Below, in pieces: positions 8,730-17,725 of a stretch of 42,989 nucleotides of DNA. Position numbers and translations under genes: made by a program. Every line of letters begins with the position of its first letter. Position 1 is the first letter of the stretch. The stretch comes from JANSWO01 sp964351875 (GTDB taxonomy: Bacteria > Pseudomonadota > Gammaproteobacteria > Pseudomonadales > Azotimanducaceae). The DNA lies in NCBI GenBank assembly GCA_964351875.1, contig CAYGQC010000015.1:1-42989 (forward strand), read 5' to 3'. Under the pieces are notes generated by a model that worked only from the letters and a program-made list of their open reading frames with translations, did no database searches and had not been told where the DNA came from.

Positions 8730-10046
8730 ATGTATGACCTGCTAATCAAAGCGGCTTTCGCTGTGCCTATGACAGGCTCCGGCGACGTTATCGAGGACGC
8801 CGCCATTGCCGTGCGCGATGGCCGAATCGAGTTTGTTGGCGGTGCCGCTGATCTTCCCATTCAGTCTGCCGCAAGCACTGTGAACCTCGGGCAACACATC
8901 CTTATGCCCGGCCTGATCAACGCCCATGGGCACGCCGCCATGACGTTGCTGCGCGGCCTGGCCGACGACGCGGAATTGCAGACCTGGCTGCGCGAACATA
9001 TCTGGCCAATCGAAGGGCGGTTTGTCGACGCCAGCTTTGTGCGCGCCGGGGCGAAACTGGCGATCGCGGAAATGCTGCGCACCGGCACCACACTTTTCTC
9101 CGACATGTACTTCTTTCCCGAAGAAACGGCCGATGCGGCGGTAGCTGCAGGCATGCGCTGCCAGATCGCATTCCCCGTGGCCGATTTCGCTGGGCGCTGG
9201 GCGAGCTCCGCGAGTGAGTGCCTCAGCCGTGGCCTGGATCTGTTTGATCGCTACCGGGATGAGCCGCTGGTGCAGGTGGCGTTTGGCCCCCACGCCGTCT
9301 ACACCGTGGACGATGAACACCTGCGGAAAATCCTGACCTACGCAAACGAACTGGACGCACCGATACATATCCATGTTCAGGAAAACGCAGCCGAAATCGA
9401 CGAGTGCCTGCAAACGCGTGGCGAGCGACCGGTCGCGACGCTCAAACGCCTGGGGTTGCTCGGCCCAAACCTGCAGGTCGTGCACGGCACCATCCTAAGC
9501 GATGAGGACATTCGCGATCTGGCAGAGGCTGGCGCATCCGTCGTGCACTGCCCACACAGCAACCTGAAACTTGGCAGCGGTATCGCGCGCATCAACGATC
9601 TGGCAACAGCCGGCGTCAACGTCGCGATCGGCACCGACGGCGCCGCTTCAAACAACGCTCTGGATATGTTTGCAGAAACCCGGCAGGCCAACCTGCTGAG
9701 CCGAAGCGGCGCACAGAGCGGCCCGCATATGAGCGCTTACGATAGCCTGCACATGGCAACACTCGGCGGCGCGAGGGCGTTGGGACTCGAAGACTTCACC
9801 GGCTCACTGGAAGCAGGCAAGTGGGCGGATATCATCGCGGTGAACACGGCGGTCCCCGGCATGACGCCGATGTATGACCCGGTTTCTCAACTGGTTCACA
9901 GCACAGCCGGCAGGTTTGTCACCGATGTCTGGATTGCCGGCCAGCGCTGTCTGCATGCCGGCGCGCTGACAACGTTGCATGCCGGCAAGCTGGCCGACGA
10001 GGCCAGACATTGGCAAACGTTGATCAAAGAAGCCGACAGCCACTGA
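8730..10046 (+). CDS. mtaD: 5-methylthioadenosine/S-adenosylhomocysteine deaminase-like amidohydrolase
   Basis: This is a TRZ/ATZ-type metal-dependent amidohydrolase of 438 residues. Metal-binding motifs are visible: NAHGHAAMTLLRG (H66, H68), IHIHVQEN, VHGTILSDEDI and GTDGAASNNALDMF. Relatives at this locus (next to ubiG in pseudomonads) deaminate methylthioadenosine or S-adenosylhomocysteine, so a role in clearing SAM by-products is likely; the exact substrate is inferred. A TACACT hexamer at 8716-8721 sits only 8 bp before the ATG and no Shine-Dalgarno is seen, so the message may be leaderless or nearly so. The neighbour mtnA found in pseudomonads is absent. Confidence 0.85.
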   Translation: MYDLLIKAAFAVPMTGSGDVIEDAAIAVRDGRIEFVGGAADLPIQSAASTVNLGQHILMPGLINAHGHAAMTLLRGLADDAELQTWLREHIWPIEGRFVDASFVRAGAKLAIAEMLRTGTTLFSDMYFFPEETADAAVAAGMRCQIAFPVADFAGRWASSASECLSRGLDLFDRYRDEPLVQVAFGPHAVYTVDDEHLRKILTYANELDAPIHIHVQENAAEIDECLQTRGERPVATLKRLGLLGPNLQVVHGTILSDEDIRDLAEAGASVVHCPHSNLKLGSGIARINDLATAGVNVAIGTDGAASNNALDMFAETRQANLLSRSGAQSGPHMSAYDSLHMATLGGARALGLEDFTGSLEAGKWADIIAVNTAVPGMTPMYDPVSQLVHSTAGRFVTDVWIAGQRCLHAGALTTLHAGKLADEARHWQTLIKEADSH

Positions 10047-10153
10047 CCCCAGACGCAGATAACTCCATAATCGCGAGCAACCGCGCGACTACCCGAATTA
10101 ATGCCAGAGCTCCTGCAAGAGTTAGCGCAAGAGACGCAACCATCGAGAACGAG

Positions 10154-10894
10154 ATGACCGAATCGGCCGAAACCACCCCAACCGCCAACATCAACGATGC
10201 CGAGGTCGCCAAGTTCGAAGCGCTCGCCCACCGCTGGTGGGACGTCGAGGGCGAATTCAAACCGCTGCATGACATCAACCCGTTGCGGCTGAACTACACG
10301 ATCGAGAGAGCCGGCGGCATCGAAGGCAAACGCATTCTGGACATCGGCTGCGGCGGCGGCATCCTGAGCGAGTCCATGGCGAAGTCGGGAGCCATCGTCA
10401 CCGGCATCGACGCGGGGGCAGCACCACTGGCCGTTGCCCGCCTGCATGCGCTCGAGAGCACAAGCGAGGTGACCTACGAGCAGATCACTGTCGAACAGCT
10501 CGCGGCTCGCGACGGGCCGGATCAGTACGACGTTGTGACTTGCCTTGAGATGCTCGAACACGTGCCGGACCCCGCCAGCGTTCTGCGGGCAGCCGCGACG
10601 CTGTTGAAGCCGGGTGGAGAGTTGATTCTGTCGACGATCAACCGGCACCCAAAAGCCTATGTGTTTGCGATCCTGGGCGCCGAATACGTGCTGGGTCTTT
10701 TGCCGAAGGGCACCCACGACTACAACAGCCTGATCAAACCCTCGGAACTGGCCGCCGCCGTGCGCGCCGCCGATATGGTGGTCCAGGATATCCGGGGCAT
10801 GAACTACAACCCGCTGACCCGCGTGGCGGAACTGACGCGAGATACCAAAGTGAACTACCTCATGCACGCTCACCTGCCTGCGACCTCCGCATGA
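10154..10894 (+). CDS. ubiG: Ubiquinone biosynthesis O-methyltransferase
   Basis: UbiG performs both O-methylations in ubiquinone synthesis using SAM. From the ATG at 10154 the protein has 246 residues, the usual length, and begins with INDAEVAKFEALAHRWWD, a strong family signature. The SAM-binding motif DIGCGGG lies at 63-69, and EMLEHVPDP follows. An upstream in-frame start at 10010 would overlap mtaD and add 48 residues without family similarity. The stop overlaps the yciK start as ATGA. In pseudomonads a phosphatase gene, mupP, lies between the two; here it is missing. Confidence 0.94.
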   Translation: MTESAETTPTANINDAEVAKFEALAHRWWDVEGEFKPLHDINPLRLNYTIERAGGIEGKRILDIGCGGGILSESMAKSGAIVTGIDAGAAPLAVARLHALESTSEVTYEQITVEQLAARDGPDQYDVVTCLEMLEHVPDPASVLRAAATLLKPGGELILSTINRHPKAYVFAILGAEYVLGLLPKGTHDYNSLIKPSELAAAVRAADMVVQDIRGMNYNPLTRVAELTRDTKVNYLMHAHLPATSA

Positions 10895-11703
10895 GGGACA
10901 CACTCTCGAGCAGCTATCCGGAACTCGCCCAGGCTCAACCAGCTTTCCGTGCCGCCTTCGCACCTGACTGCCTGAAGGGTCGCGTGATTCTGGTTACCGG
11001 TGCCGGCGACGGGATCGGACGGACAATCGCCAAGACCTGCGCGGTGTATGGCGCCAACCTCGTACTGCTCGGCCGCACGCGCAGCAAGCTCGAGACGGTC
11101 TACGACTGGCTCAGCGAACACACGGGGGCCGAGGCCGCGATCGTGCCCGCTGATCTGGCTGCGCTCGACGACGCCTCAGCCGATGCACTGAACACCGCTA
11201 TTGAGGAGGCCTTCGGGCGTCTGGATGGCCTTGTGCACAACGCCTCAGAGCTGGGACCCATCAAGCCTATCGACCAATACGACACAGTTACCTGGCAGCG
11301 CGTAATGGCAACCAACATCAACGCACCGTTCATCCTGACCAAAACGCTGCTACCGCTGCTGCGGGAGGCTGAGGACGCCAGCATCGTCAACATCTCGTCC
11401 TCCGTGGGGCGCCGCGGCCGTGCTTACTGGGGCGGTTACGCGGTAAGCAAGTTTGCGCTGGAAGGCCTGACCGAAGTGCTAGCGGACGAGCTCGAGAAGA
11501 CCAGCGTGCGCTGCAACAGCGTCAACCCAGGCGGCACACGCACAGACATGCGCCGGCGCGCTTACCCCGGGGAAGACCCGGCCAGCGTGCCGACGCCTGA
11601 GCAGCATATGGATCTTTTGCTATACCTTCTGTCAGCAGCCAGCAAAGGCGTTACCGGTGTTAAATTTGACGCGCGAAGCTGGACAGGCGCGTCAGAGGGC
11701 TGA
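10891..11703 (+). CDS. yciK: YciK family short-chain oxidoreductase
   Basis: This is a 270-residue NAD(P)-dependent short-chain dehydrogenase/reductase. The glycine-rich cofactor motif VTGAGDGIG lies at 35-43, NISSSVG at about 167-173, and the catalytic YAVSK at 183-187. It resembles YciK, a conserved gammaproteobacterial reductase whose physiological substrate is not established. It overlaps ubiG by 4 nt (ATGA), so the two are co-translated. A role tied to quinone or lipid metabolism would be a guess. Confidence 0.88.
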   Translation: MRDTLSSSYPELAQAQPAFRAAFAPDCLKGRVILVTGAGDGIGRTIAKTCAVYGANLVLLGRTRSKLETVYDWLSEHTGAEAAIVPADLAALDDASADALNTAIEEAFGRLDGLVHNASELGPIKPIDQYDTVTWQRVMATNINAPFILTKTLLPLLREAEDASIVNISSSVGRRGRAYWGGYAVSKFALEGLTEVLADELEKTSVRCNSVNPGGTRTDMRRRAYPGEDPASVPTPEQHMDLLLYLLSAASKGVTGVKFDARSWTGASEG

Positions 11704-11713
11704 CGCTCGGCAG

Positions 11714-11746
11714 ATTTCTGGCGGATCGCGCGTGACAATCAGAAAT
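11714..11746. repeat. Inverted repeat after yciK
   Basis: The 7 bp arms ATTTCTG and CAGAAAT are separated by 19 nt, 11 bp after the yciK stop. A T-rich stretch follows about 8 nt later (TTGTTTTTCC). It may be a weak transcription end for the mtaD-ubiG-yciK unit, but the loop is long. Confidence 0.25.
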
Positions 11747-11879
11747 TCAAGCCCTTGTTTTTCCTGGTATTCATCCTTCCGCGGCTGCTGGCACGGTTTT
11801 CGCAGTACCGTGGTGTAACCCAGTAAATCGACGCGTTTTCCCCACAAATGCGTCAACGGATTGACGAGGATGCGCCGGT

Positions 11880-12689
11880 ATGACTACAACCAAGCACAAG
11901 ACACCCAACGAGCTTGAGCACATCGAGGCAGAAGTCGCTCTCGCACTCGTCCAAGGCTTCCACCGCGAGCTGGAACTCGAACCGCTCATGGAGCGTTTCC
12001 ACGGGTTCTGCGAATCGGCGTTTCCGCTGGCCGGTTTGCGTTATGCATTCCCGGAGCGCTCGGTCTTTATCGGATTGGGCGGTCAGGGCAAACACACCCT
12101 GAACTACAACCTCACGTTTGCGACCACGCCGCTCGGCGAGCTGACGTTCTACGCCAGCTCACCGCTCAACCGTGCCCAGATCGAACTCGCCGAAGACCTC
12201 ACCGCGCTACTGGTCAGCCCTCTGAACAACGCTCTGCGTTTTCTGGCTTTGAAGCCAAGGCCCGCGCCATCGGGGCGCGATTCGCTGATCGCGATTCACC
12301 TAGACAACTTCGCGGACGTGCAGAAGCGCGATGGCGCGGAGTGGGCTCAGACGCTTCTGCACGCGGTGCTTAGTCAGGTTCGAGAGGGCCTGCGTAACTC
12401 GGACACCGCCTACCAGGTCGACGAGGAAACAGTCGCGGTGCTGCTGCCACACACGTCCCGGGAAGCTGCGGCCGACGTTGCAGAGAAGCTACGCGTACTG
12501 ATCGCCGCGCTGCATTTGCGTGAAGGTGATCTAACTAGCCAGCTCACCGCGTGCATGGGTATCGCGGATACATCTGCGGGCACGACACCAGAAGCCGTAC
12601 TCGCTGCTGCGCGGGCCGCACTGGATGCCGCGCAAAGCGGCGGTGCTAATCAGGTGCGCCTGGCCGAACCCGTGAGGGCGATACGCTAG
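11880..12689 (+). CDS. Degenerate GGDEF-domain protein
   Basis: The 269-residue protein has a GAF-like N-terminal half (about 20-120) and a C-terminal half (about 133-262) with the spacing of a diguanylate cyclase domain. Where an active enzyme has GGDEF, this protein reads VDEET at about 180-184 (context YQVDEETVAVLLP), and no RxxD inhibitory site is seen. It is therefore probably not a cyclase; it may bind nucleotide or act through protein contacts. A GAGGA ribosome-binding site precedes the ATG. It follows yciK after 176 bp and converges on rluB with 7 bp between. Pseudomonads have a GGDEF gene in a similar neighbourhood. Confidence 0.7.
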   Translation: MTTTKHKTPNELEHIEAEVALALVQGFHRELELEPLMERFHGFCESAFPLAGLRYAFPERSVFIGLGGQGKHTLNYNLTFATTPLGELTFYASSPLNRAQIELAEDLTALLVSPLNNALRFLALKPRPAPSGRDSLIAIHLDNFADVQKRDGAEWAQTLLHAVLSQVREGLRNSDTAYQVDEETVAVLLPHTSREAAADVAEKLRVLIAALHLREGDLTSQLTACMGIADTSAGTTPEAVLAAARAALDAAQSGGANQVRLAEPVRAIR

Positions 12690-12696
12690 CGCTTTG

Positions 12697-13881
12697 CTAG
12701 GATTTGCCGCGCGGCTTGTTTGGGCCTTTTCCTGGCCCTTTTCCTGGCCCTTGTCCTGAGCGCTTTCCCGGGCCGGTCGATTTGCCCGCAATGGCCTTGC
12801 GGCCCGGCGGCCCACCTCGGCGGGGACGCGGCGAATCGCTCGAGTTGGAGGCGCCTCTAGCCGGACCACTGCGCGTTGTTGAGTGCCGGCGAGGGCGCTC
12901 CTCGGACGACGAATCCTGCTCTCCCCAAACGCTATCGCGCTCGCTCTCGCGCTCACGGGCCAGTTTTCGCTCCGAGCGTCCGCGCATATCGTTGTGTCGG
13001 CCAGCGCCGCGCGCCGTTCGTATGCCACCCGATTCAGGCCGGAGCGAAATTCGCGGAGTCGGTAAATTGGCAAGCGCCGGCAATTCCGGATACGGAAGGA
13101 GCAGCGAGTTCTTGTCCTTGCGCGCCAATGGGCGACGACTGCCCGGAACCATCGGTAACTTCAGCAAGGTGTACAGACCCACCATGTCCTGGGTGGACAG
13201 CTCCGCCAAATGACCGACGCGCAACCAACTAGGCAACGCAACAGGCCCATAGCGAACTCGCTTCAAACGATTGACGTGGCTACCGACGGTCTCGAACAGA
13301 CGCCGAACCTCACGGTTTTTGCCTTCCATCAATACGGCGTGATACCAGTGATTCCGGCCTTTGCCGGCGTAGAAGCGAAGATCGGAAAAACCCAGCGGCT
13401 CGTCTTCGACAACCACGCCGCGTTTTAACTGTTCGATTACATCATCGTCGAGTGCGTTATCGACGCGAACGGCGTACTCACGATCGAGCCCGGTGGATGG
13501 GTGCATCATGCGGGCCGCGAGGTCTCCATCATTCGTAAATAGAAGCAACCCCGAGGTCATCACGTCGAGACGACCGATGCTGATCCAGCGACCCCGGCGC
13601 AGTTTCGGCAAGTTCTCAAAAACGGTCGCGCGCCCCTCGCCGTCCCGACGAGAACAGATCACACCCGTGGACTTATTCATGACAAGAACGCGCGCCGGCT
13701 CATTGACCGGCCGGCTGGGCCGCTGACCGTCGATGGCGATATTGTCTTCAGGCCCGACTCGCTGGCCCAGGTGAGCGACTTCGCCGTTGACCGTCACACG
13801 GCCATCCGAGATCGCCGTTTCCATGCGCCGGCGTGAGCCGTGGCCCAGATCCGCGAGCACTTTTTGCAGTTTTTCGCTCAT
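12697..13881 (-). CDS. rluB: 23S rRNA pseudouridine 2605 synthase with long basic tail
   Basis: RluB isomerises uridine 2605 of 23S rRNA. The protein has an N-terminal S4 RNA-binding domain (about 1-60) and an RsuA-type catalytic domain with the catalytic aspartate D106 in GRLDVMTSGLLLFTNDGD. It is 394 residues long. The last 145 or so residues are a low-complexity Arg/Gly/Ser/Pro tail ending in GPGKGPGKGPNKPRGKS, probably disordered and RNA-binding. Such tails are common in RluB. The gene is followed on the same strand by scpB upstream and scpA, the usual rluB-scpB-scpA cluster. The gene end carries a 12 bp tandem repeat. Confidence 0.93.
   Translation of the reverse strand: MSEKLQKVLADLGHGSRRRMETAISDGRVTVNGEVAHLGQRVGPEDNIAIDGQRPSRPVNEPARVLVMNKSTGVICSRRDGEGRATVFENLPKLRRGRWISIGRLDVMTSGLLLFTNDGDLAARMMHPSTGLDREYAVRVDNALDDDVIEQLKRGVVVEDEPLGFSDLRFYAGKGRNHWYHAVLMEGKNREVRRLFETVGSHVNRLKRVRYGPVALPSWLRVGHLAELSTQDMVGLYTLLKLPMVPGSRRPLARKDKNSLLLPYPELPALANLPTPRISLRPESGGIRTARGAGRHNDMRGRSERKLARERESERDSVWGEQDSSSEERPRRHSTTRSGPARGASNSSDSPRPRRGGPPGRKAIAGKSTGPGKRSGQGPGKGPGKGPNKPRGKS
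12722..12757. repeat. Three tandem 12 bp repeats in the rluB 3' end
   Basis: Three copies of a 12 bp unit close to GGCCCTTTTCCT follow one another; the first differs at one position and the third at another. They encode the repeated Gly-Pro-Gly-Lys units at the RluB C-terminus. The unit is in frame, so copy-number changes would alter tail length without a frameshift. Confidence 0.8.
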
Positions 13882-13955
13882 GTTGTTCTCAAACCGCCTC
13901 AGCGGTATCGGCGTCAGCGAGGCTGGCTACGTAATCGTTTGCCGGGAAGCCGCGA

Positions 13956-14885
13956 CTAGCTCTCCCACGTTTTGCGTTCGCTTGCACGAATCGGGACAAC
14001 GTCGGCCATGTTGTCATCAAAGGCTTCCGCACTCGTCTCCGGACTCGACGGCCCGTCGGCCTCCTGGGTCACCTCGTCATCGGACTCAAGCGTCACCTGG
14101 ACACCCATGCCGGTGCCGGCTTCGATGTCGTCTTGCTCGTCGACGCTCTCGATGGAATCCACCGATTCTTCGCCGGCGTCAGCAACGTCTCTGCTTTCGC
14201 TGGCCGCCAACTCGGTTACTGCTTCTTCACGATCCGACGCCGCACTCTGCTGCGCTGCTTCAGCGTCAGATTGATCATCCGCAAGACTCAGAGTAACGCC
14301 ATCTTCGCCGGTGCTGGCAGCCGGTGCGCCTTCGTCAATCGTAGGCTCAATCAGCGCGCGAATCTCCGGCAGCGCCGGTAGCTGATCGAGAGAGGCGATG
14401 TTGAAGTAGTCGAGGAACGCTCTCGTGGTTCCGTAAAGAGCGGGTCGGCCCGGCACTTCCCGAACGCCCACTTCCCGAACCCAGCCGCGCTCAAGCAGCG
14501 TGCGGATAATGTTCTGACTGACGGCGACGCCTCGAACCTGCTCGATGTCACCGCGCGTGACCGGCTGGCGATAGGCAACGAGCGCCAGGGTTTCCATCAA
14601 CGCCCGCGAGTAACGCGGAGGACGCTCGGCCCAGAGCCGGCTGATCCAGGGCGACAGCTCCTGGGGTACCTGGAACCGATAACCGGAGCCGACCCTATGC
14701 AGCTCAAAACCACGCCCTTCGGATTCCTCTGTCAACGATTTCAGCGCGTCACGCACACCGGAGCGAATCTCAGCGATGGCATCGCTGTCGGCTTCAAACA
14801 GCGCGACGATGCGCTCCACGGTCAGCGGTTCGCCGGCGGCCATGAGCGCGCCTTCAACCACTTTCTTGATTTCATCTGCTTCCAT
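13956..14885 (-). CDS. scpB: Segregation and condensation protein B
   Basis: ScpB is the winged-helix (kite) partner of the SMC-ScpA condensin. The first 185 or so residues hold the two winged-helix domains, with the family signatures ALMETLALVAYRQPVTRGDIEQVRGV and RPALYGTTRAFLDYF. Residues 190-309 are a long acidic tail rich in Asp, Glu, Ser and Ala, probably disordered. The total of 309 residues is longer than the core family (about 180-200). It lies between rluB and scpA on the same strand. Confidence 0.92.
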   Translation of the reverse strand: MEADEIKKVVEGALMAAGEPLTVERIVALFEADSDAIAEIRSGVRDALKSLTEESEGRGFELHRVGSGYRFQVPQELSPWISRLWAERPPRYSRALMETLALVAYRQPVTRGDIEQVRGVAVSQNIIRTLLERGWVREVGVREVPGRPALYGTTRAFLDYFNIASLDQLPALPEIRALIEPTIDEGAPAASTGEDGVTLSLADDQSDAEAAQQSAASDREEAVTELAASESRDVADAGEESVDSIESVDEQDDIEAGTGMGVQVTLESDDEVTQEADGPSSPETSAEAFDDNMADVVPIRASERKTWES

Positions 14886-14952
14886 GACCTACCCGTTCAG
14901 TTCACTGCAGCCAATGCGCCAGCCGCCGTAAGAATTCAATTTGAGAGACTTT

Positions 14953-16137
14953 TCAGGAGCTGGGCATGTTGCCGCTTTGCTCTGGTCCAGGCTCTGTGCC
15001 CGTTTCGCTGGAGATCTCTTCGAAGGCCGATTCGCCATCCGCCTCGTCCGGCGCTATCTCCGCGCCGCCGTCTTCCGCGCTGTAGAGGCCAAACATCTGG
15101 GTGCGTTCCTCGCTCGAGGCGCGCAGATAGATCGGCGCAAACGGTTCGTTCTGGACAATATCCACCAGGCCTTCGCGCACCAGCTCCATCATGGCGAGGA
15201 ACGACACGACCACACCGGAGCGGCCCTCTTCAGCCGTGAAGAAGTCTGAAAACGGCACAAAATCCGTGCCGTGTTTCAACTTCGACAACAACTGCGTCAT
15301 CCGCTCTCGTACGGACAGCGGCTCCATCTGTATCTCATGCCGGGCGAACATGTCCGACCGATGCAGCACCTCGGCGAAGGCGACCAGCAGTTCTTTCAAC
15401 TCGACTGTCGGTTGCGGACGCTCGCTCACCAGATCAGGCGGCTCGATCGCGATTGGGAAGATGTCCCGTTCCAGGCGCGGCATGGCCTCGACATTCTCGC
15501 CCGCGGTCTTGAACTGTTCGTACTCCTGCAGGCGACGAACCAACTCGGCTCGTGGATCCGTATCATCCTCGTCATCGCTCACCGGTTTCGGCAGCAGCAT
15601 CCGGGATTTGATCTCCGCCAGCATGGCCGCCATCACCAGGTACTCGCCGGCCAGCTCAAGCTGCAACGCGCTCATCAGCTCGATGTACTGCATGTACTGC
15701 CGGGTTATCTCAGCGACCTTGATCTCAAGGATGTCCAGATTCTGGCGTCGAATCAGGTAGAGCAGCAGATCGAGCGGGCCTGAAAACGTCTCCAGAAAAA
15801 CCCGCAGCGCGTCCGGCGGAATGTACAGATCTTTAGGCAGTTCGGTGACCGCCTCGCCCTGAACCATGGCGATCGCGATGGACCCCTCTGCGTCCAGGAG
15901 CGACGTCTGACCAACCTCGTTGACCGGAATCTCAGCCGGCGTTTCAGGGTCACGCGCGCCTGCGCCTGCATTGTCTGAATCGCTCGAAGTGCTCTCATCA
16001 GCAGCGGCAGCAGCGATTTCCTCGGCGCTAAGACCATCAGGCAGCACAATCGTATCTGGTTGCCCAGCCGCGTCTTCCCCCGATGAGTTCTCATCCGGTG
16101 AATCAGCGCTGGATTCAGAGGTGTTATCGGAAATCAC
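14953..16137 (-). CDS. scpA: Segregation and condensation protein A
   Basis: ScpA is the kleisin that bridges the SMC heads. The kleisin core begins near residue 110 with FSGPLDLLLYLIRRQNLDI and continues through AGEYLVMAAMLAEIKSRMLLP. The first 105 residues are acidic low-complexity sequence. The start is uncertain: the GTG at 16137 gives 394 residues, while an ATG at 15867 gives 304 and keeps the whole conserved core. A second acidic patch ends the protein. scpB starts 67 bp downstream. Confidence 0.9.
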   Translation of the reverse strand: MISDNTSESSADSPDENSSGEDAAGQPDTIVLPDGLSAEEIAAAAADESTSSDSDNAGAGARDPETPAEIPVNEVGQTSLLDAEGSIAIAMVQGEAVTELPKDLYIPPDALRVFLETFSGPLDLLLYLIRRQNLDILEIKVAEITRQYMQYIELMSALQLELAGEYLVMAAMLAEIKSRMLLPKPVSDDEDDTDPRAELVRRLQEYEQFKTAGENVEAMPRLERDIFPIAIEPPDLVSERPQPTVELKELLVAFAEVLHRSDMFARHEIQMEPLSVRERMTQLLSKLKHGTDFVPFSDFFTAEEGRSGVVVSFLAMMELVREGLVDIVQNEPFAPIYLRASSEERTQMFGLYSAEDGGAEIAPDEADGESAFEEISSETGTEPGPEQSGNMPSS

Positions 16138-16370
16138 GAAAACCCGTCAGGCGACAGCTTGGTACTTCATCTTATCGGCAATCATTGGCAAACGCCGGCA
16201 AAAGAGGTGCAAAGCCTGTGGGCGACTACGCCGAGTCCTCGAGCGCCATCGCAGTCTGGTGTTCGCTGGCCTCGCGGCCGTCAAGCACCCCCAAAATTCA
16301 ATCACAACCCGCATCAGGGCGAGCCCCGATTGTCGTACGCCCCAGCGATCTATGCCGCGTTGGGCCTTCG

Positions 16371-16402
16371 AAGCCTTGCGTCACCCGCGGCGACGTAAGG
16401 CT
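16371..16402. repeat. Inverted repeat near the trpS end
   Basis: The arms AGCCTTGCGTC and GACGTAAGGCT pair apart from a small mismatch, around a GC-rich loop, just after the trpS stop on the minus strand. No T-tract follows. The rest of the 271 bp gap between trpS and scpA shows no coding sequence. Confidence 0.3.
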
Positions 16403-16408
16403 GTCGGG

Positions 16409-17662
16409 TCAGCGTAGCGCCAGTCCAATCGCGCCGCGCACATCATCTAAAGTCTCTTTCGCCACGTCTCGCGCCTTTTCCGAGCCCTCAACGATTACGG
16501 ATTTGACCAGATCTGGATCAGACTCCAGCCGCTCCCCTCGCTCTCGCATCGGCGCCAGCTCTGCGTTTATCGAGTCAATCAACGGTCCTTTGCATTCCAG
16601 ACAGCCGATTCCCGCGGTCCGACAGCCCTCGGCCGCCCAACGGCAAACATCATCAGCGGAGTATACCTCGTGCAGCTCGAACACCGGGCAGTTATCCGGG
16701 TCGCCCGGGTCAGTCAGGCGCACCCGAGCCGGGTCGGTTTTCATCGTCCGAATTTTCTCGGCGACGGATTCCGGCGCCTCACGCAACGCGATAGTGTTGC
16801 CATAGGACTTGGACATCTTCTCGCCATCCAGCCCCGGTACCTTCGACTCTTTGGTGAGCAGCGCTTCTGGCTCGGGCAGGATAATCCGGCCGCTACCTTC
16901 AAGGAAGCCGTACACGCGCTCACGGTCACCAATGGACAGGTTCTGCTGTTCAGAGACAAGCGCCCTCGCCTGCTCAAGCGCTGCCACGTCACCCTGCTCG
17001 GTGTATTGCTTGCGGAGCTGGTTGTACAGGCGAGCCGATTTCTTACCCATCTTCCGCACGGCAGCCGCCGCACTCTCCTCGAAGCCCGGCTCACGGCCAT
17101 AGACATGGTTAAAACGGCGGGCGACTTCCCGGGTCAGCTCCACGTGGGCCACCTGGTCAGCACCCACCGGAACGTGCCCTGCCCGGTAGCACAGAATGTC
17201 GGCCGCCTGGAGCAGCGGATAGCCGAGAAACCCGTAGGTCGCCAGATCCTTCTCGGACAGCTTCTGCTGCTGGTCTTTGTAGGTCGGCACGCGTTCGAGC
17301 CAGGCCAGTGGTGTGATCATGGAAAGAAGCAGCAACAGCTCGGCGTGCTCCGGCACTCTCGATTGTAGAAAGATCGTTGACGCGCTCGGGTTCACGCCGG
17401 CCGCCATCCAATCGACCACCGTGTCGAACGAGTACTGCTCAATATCGTAGGCATCGTCGTAGTGCGTCGTCAGCGCGTGCCAGTCGGCAACAAAGAAGAA
17501 GCACTCGTATTCGTGCTGAAGCTGAATCCAGTTCTTGAGGGCGCCGTGATAGTGGCCAAGATGCAACTGGCCGGTGGGACGCATACCGGAGACGACGCGC
17601 TGGTTGGAATCGTTGCTACTCAAAACGGGGCTCGACTGGTTTCGGGCCGGCATTATAGCCAT
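16409..17662 (-). CDS. trpS: Tryptophan--tRNA ligase
   Basis: TrpRS charges tRNA-Trp. The class I signatures are HLGHYHG at 34-40 (HIGH) and KMSKS at 282-286. The 417 residues exceed the roughly 330 of the E. coli enzyme; the extra length lies in the middle (about 195-265, GKKSARLYNQLRKQYTEQG), as in the longer pseudomonad type. The first in-frame ATG is at 17662; another at 17653 removes three residues, and both are acceptable. The gene sits between yciO and scpA on the same strand. Confidence 0.95.
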   Translation of the reverse strand: MAIMPARNQSSPVLSSNDSNQRVVSGMRPTGQLHLGHYHGALKNWIQLQHEYECFFFVADWHALTTHYDDAYDIEQYSFDTVVDWMAAGVNPSASTIFLQSRVPEHAELLLLLSMITPLAWLERVPTYKDQQQKLSEKDLATYGFLGYPLLQAADILCYRAGHVPVGADQVAHVELTREVARRFNHVYGREPGFEESAAAAVRKMGKKSARLYNQLRKQYTEQGDVAALEQARALVSEQQNLSIGDRERVYGFLEGSGRIILPEPEALLTKESKVPGLDGEKMSKSYGNTIALREAPESVAEKIRTMKTDPARVRLTDPGDPDNCPVFELHEVYSADDVCRWAAEGCRTAGIGCLECKGPLIDSINAELAPMRERGERLESDPDLVKSVIVEGSEKARDVAKETLDDVRGAIGLALR

Positions 17663-17725
17663 GCCGGGGGCTGCTGTTGGCGACGTTATCGGGCCTGGCT
17701 GCGGGCCGTGGATCAGCTCGCGCGC

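Noticed and set aside
9896..10963. A 355-codon minus-strand open frame opposite ubiG
   Set aside because: Antisense to mtaD, ubiG and yciK, all of which have clear family motifs.
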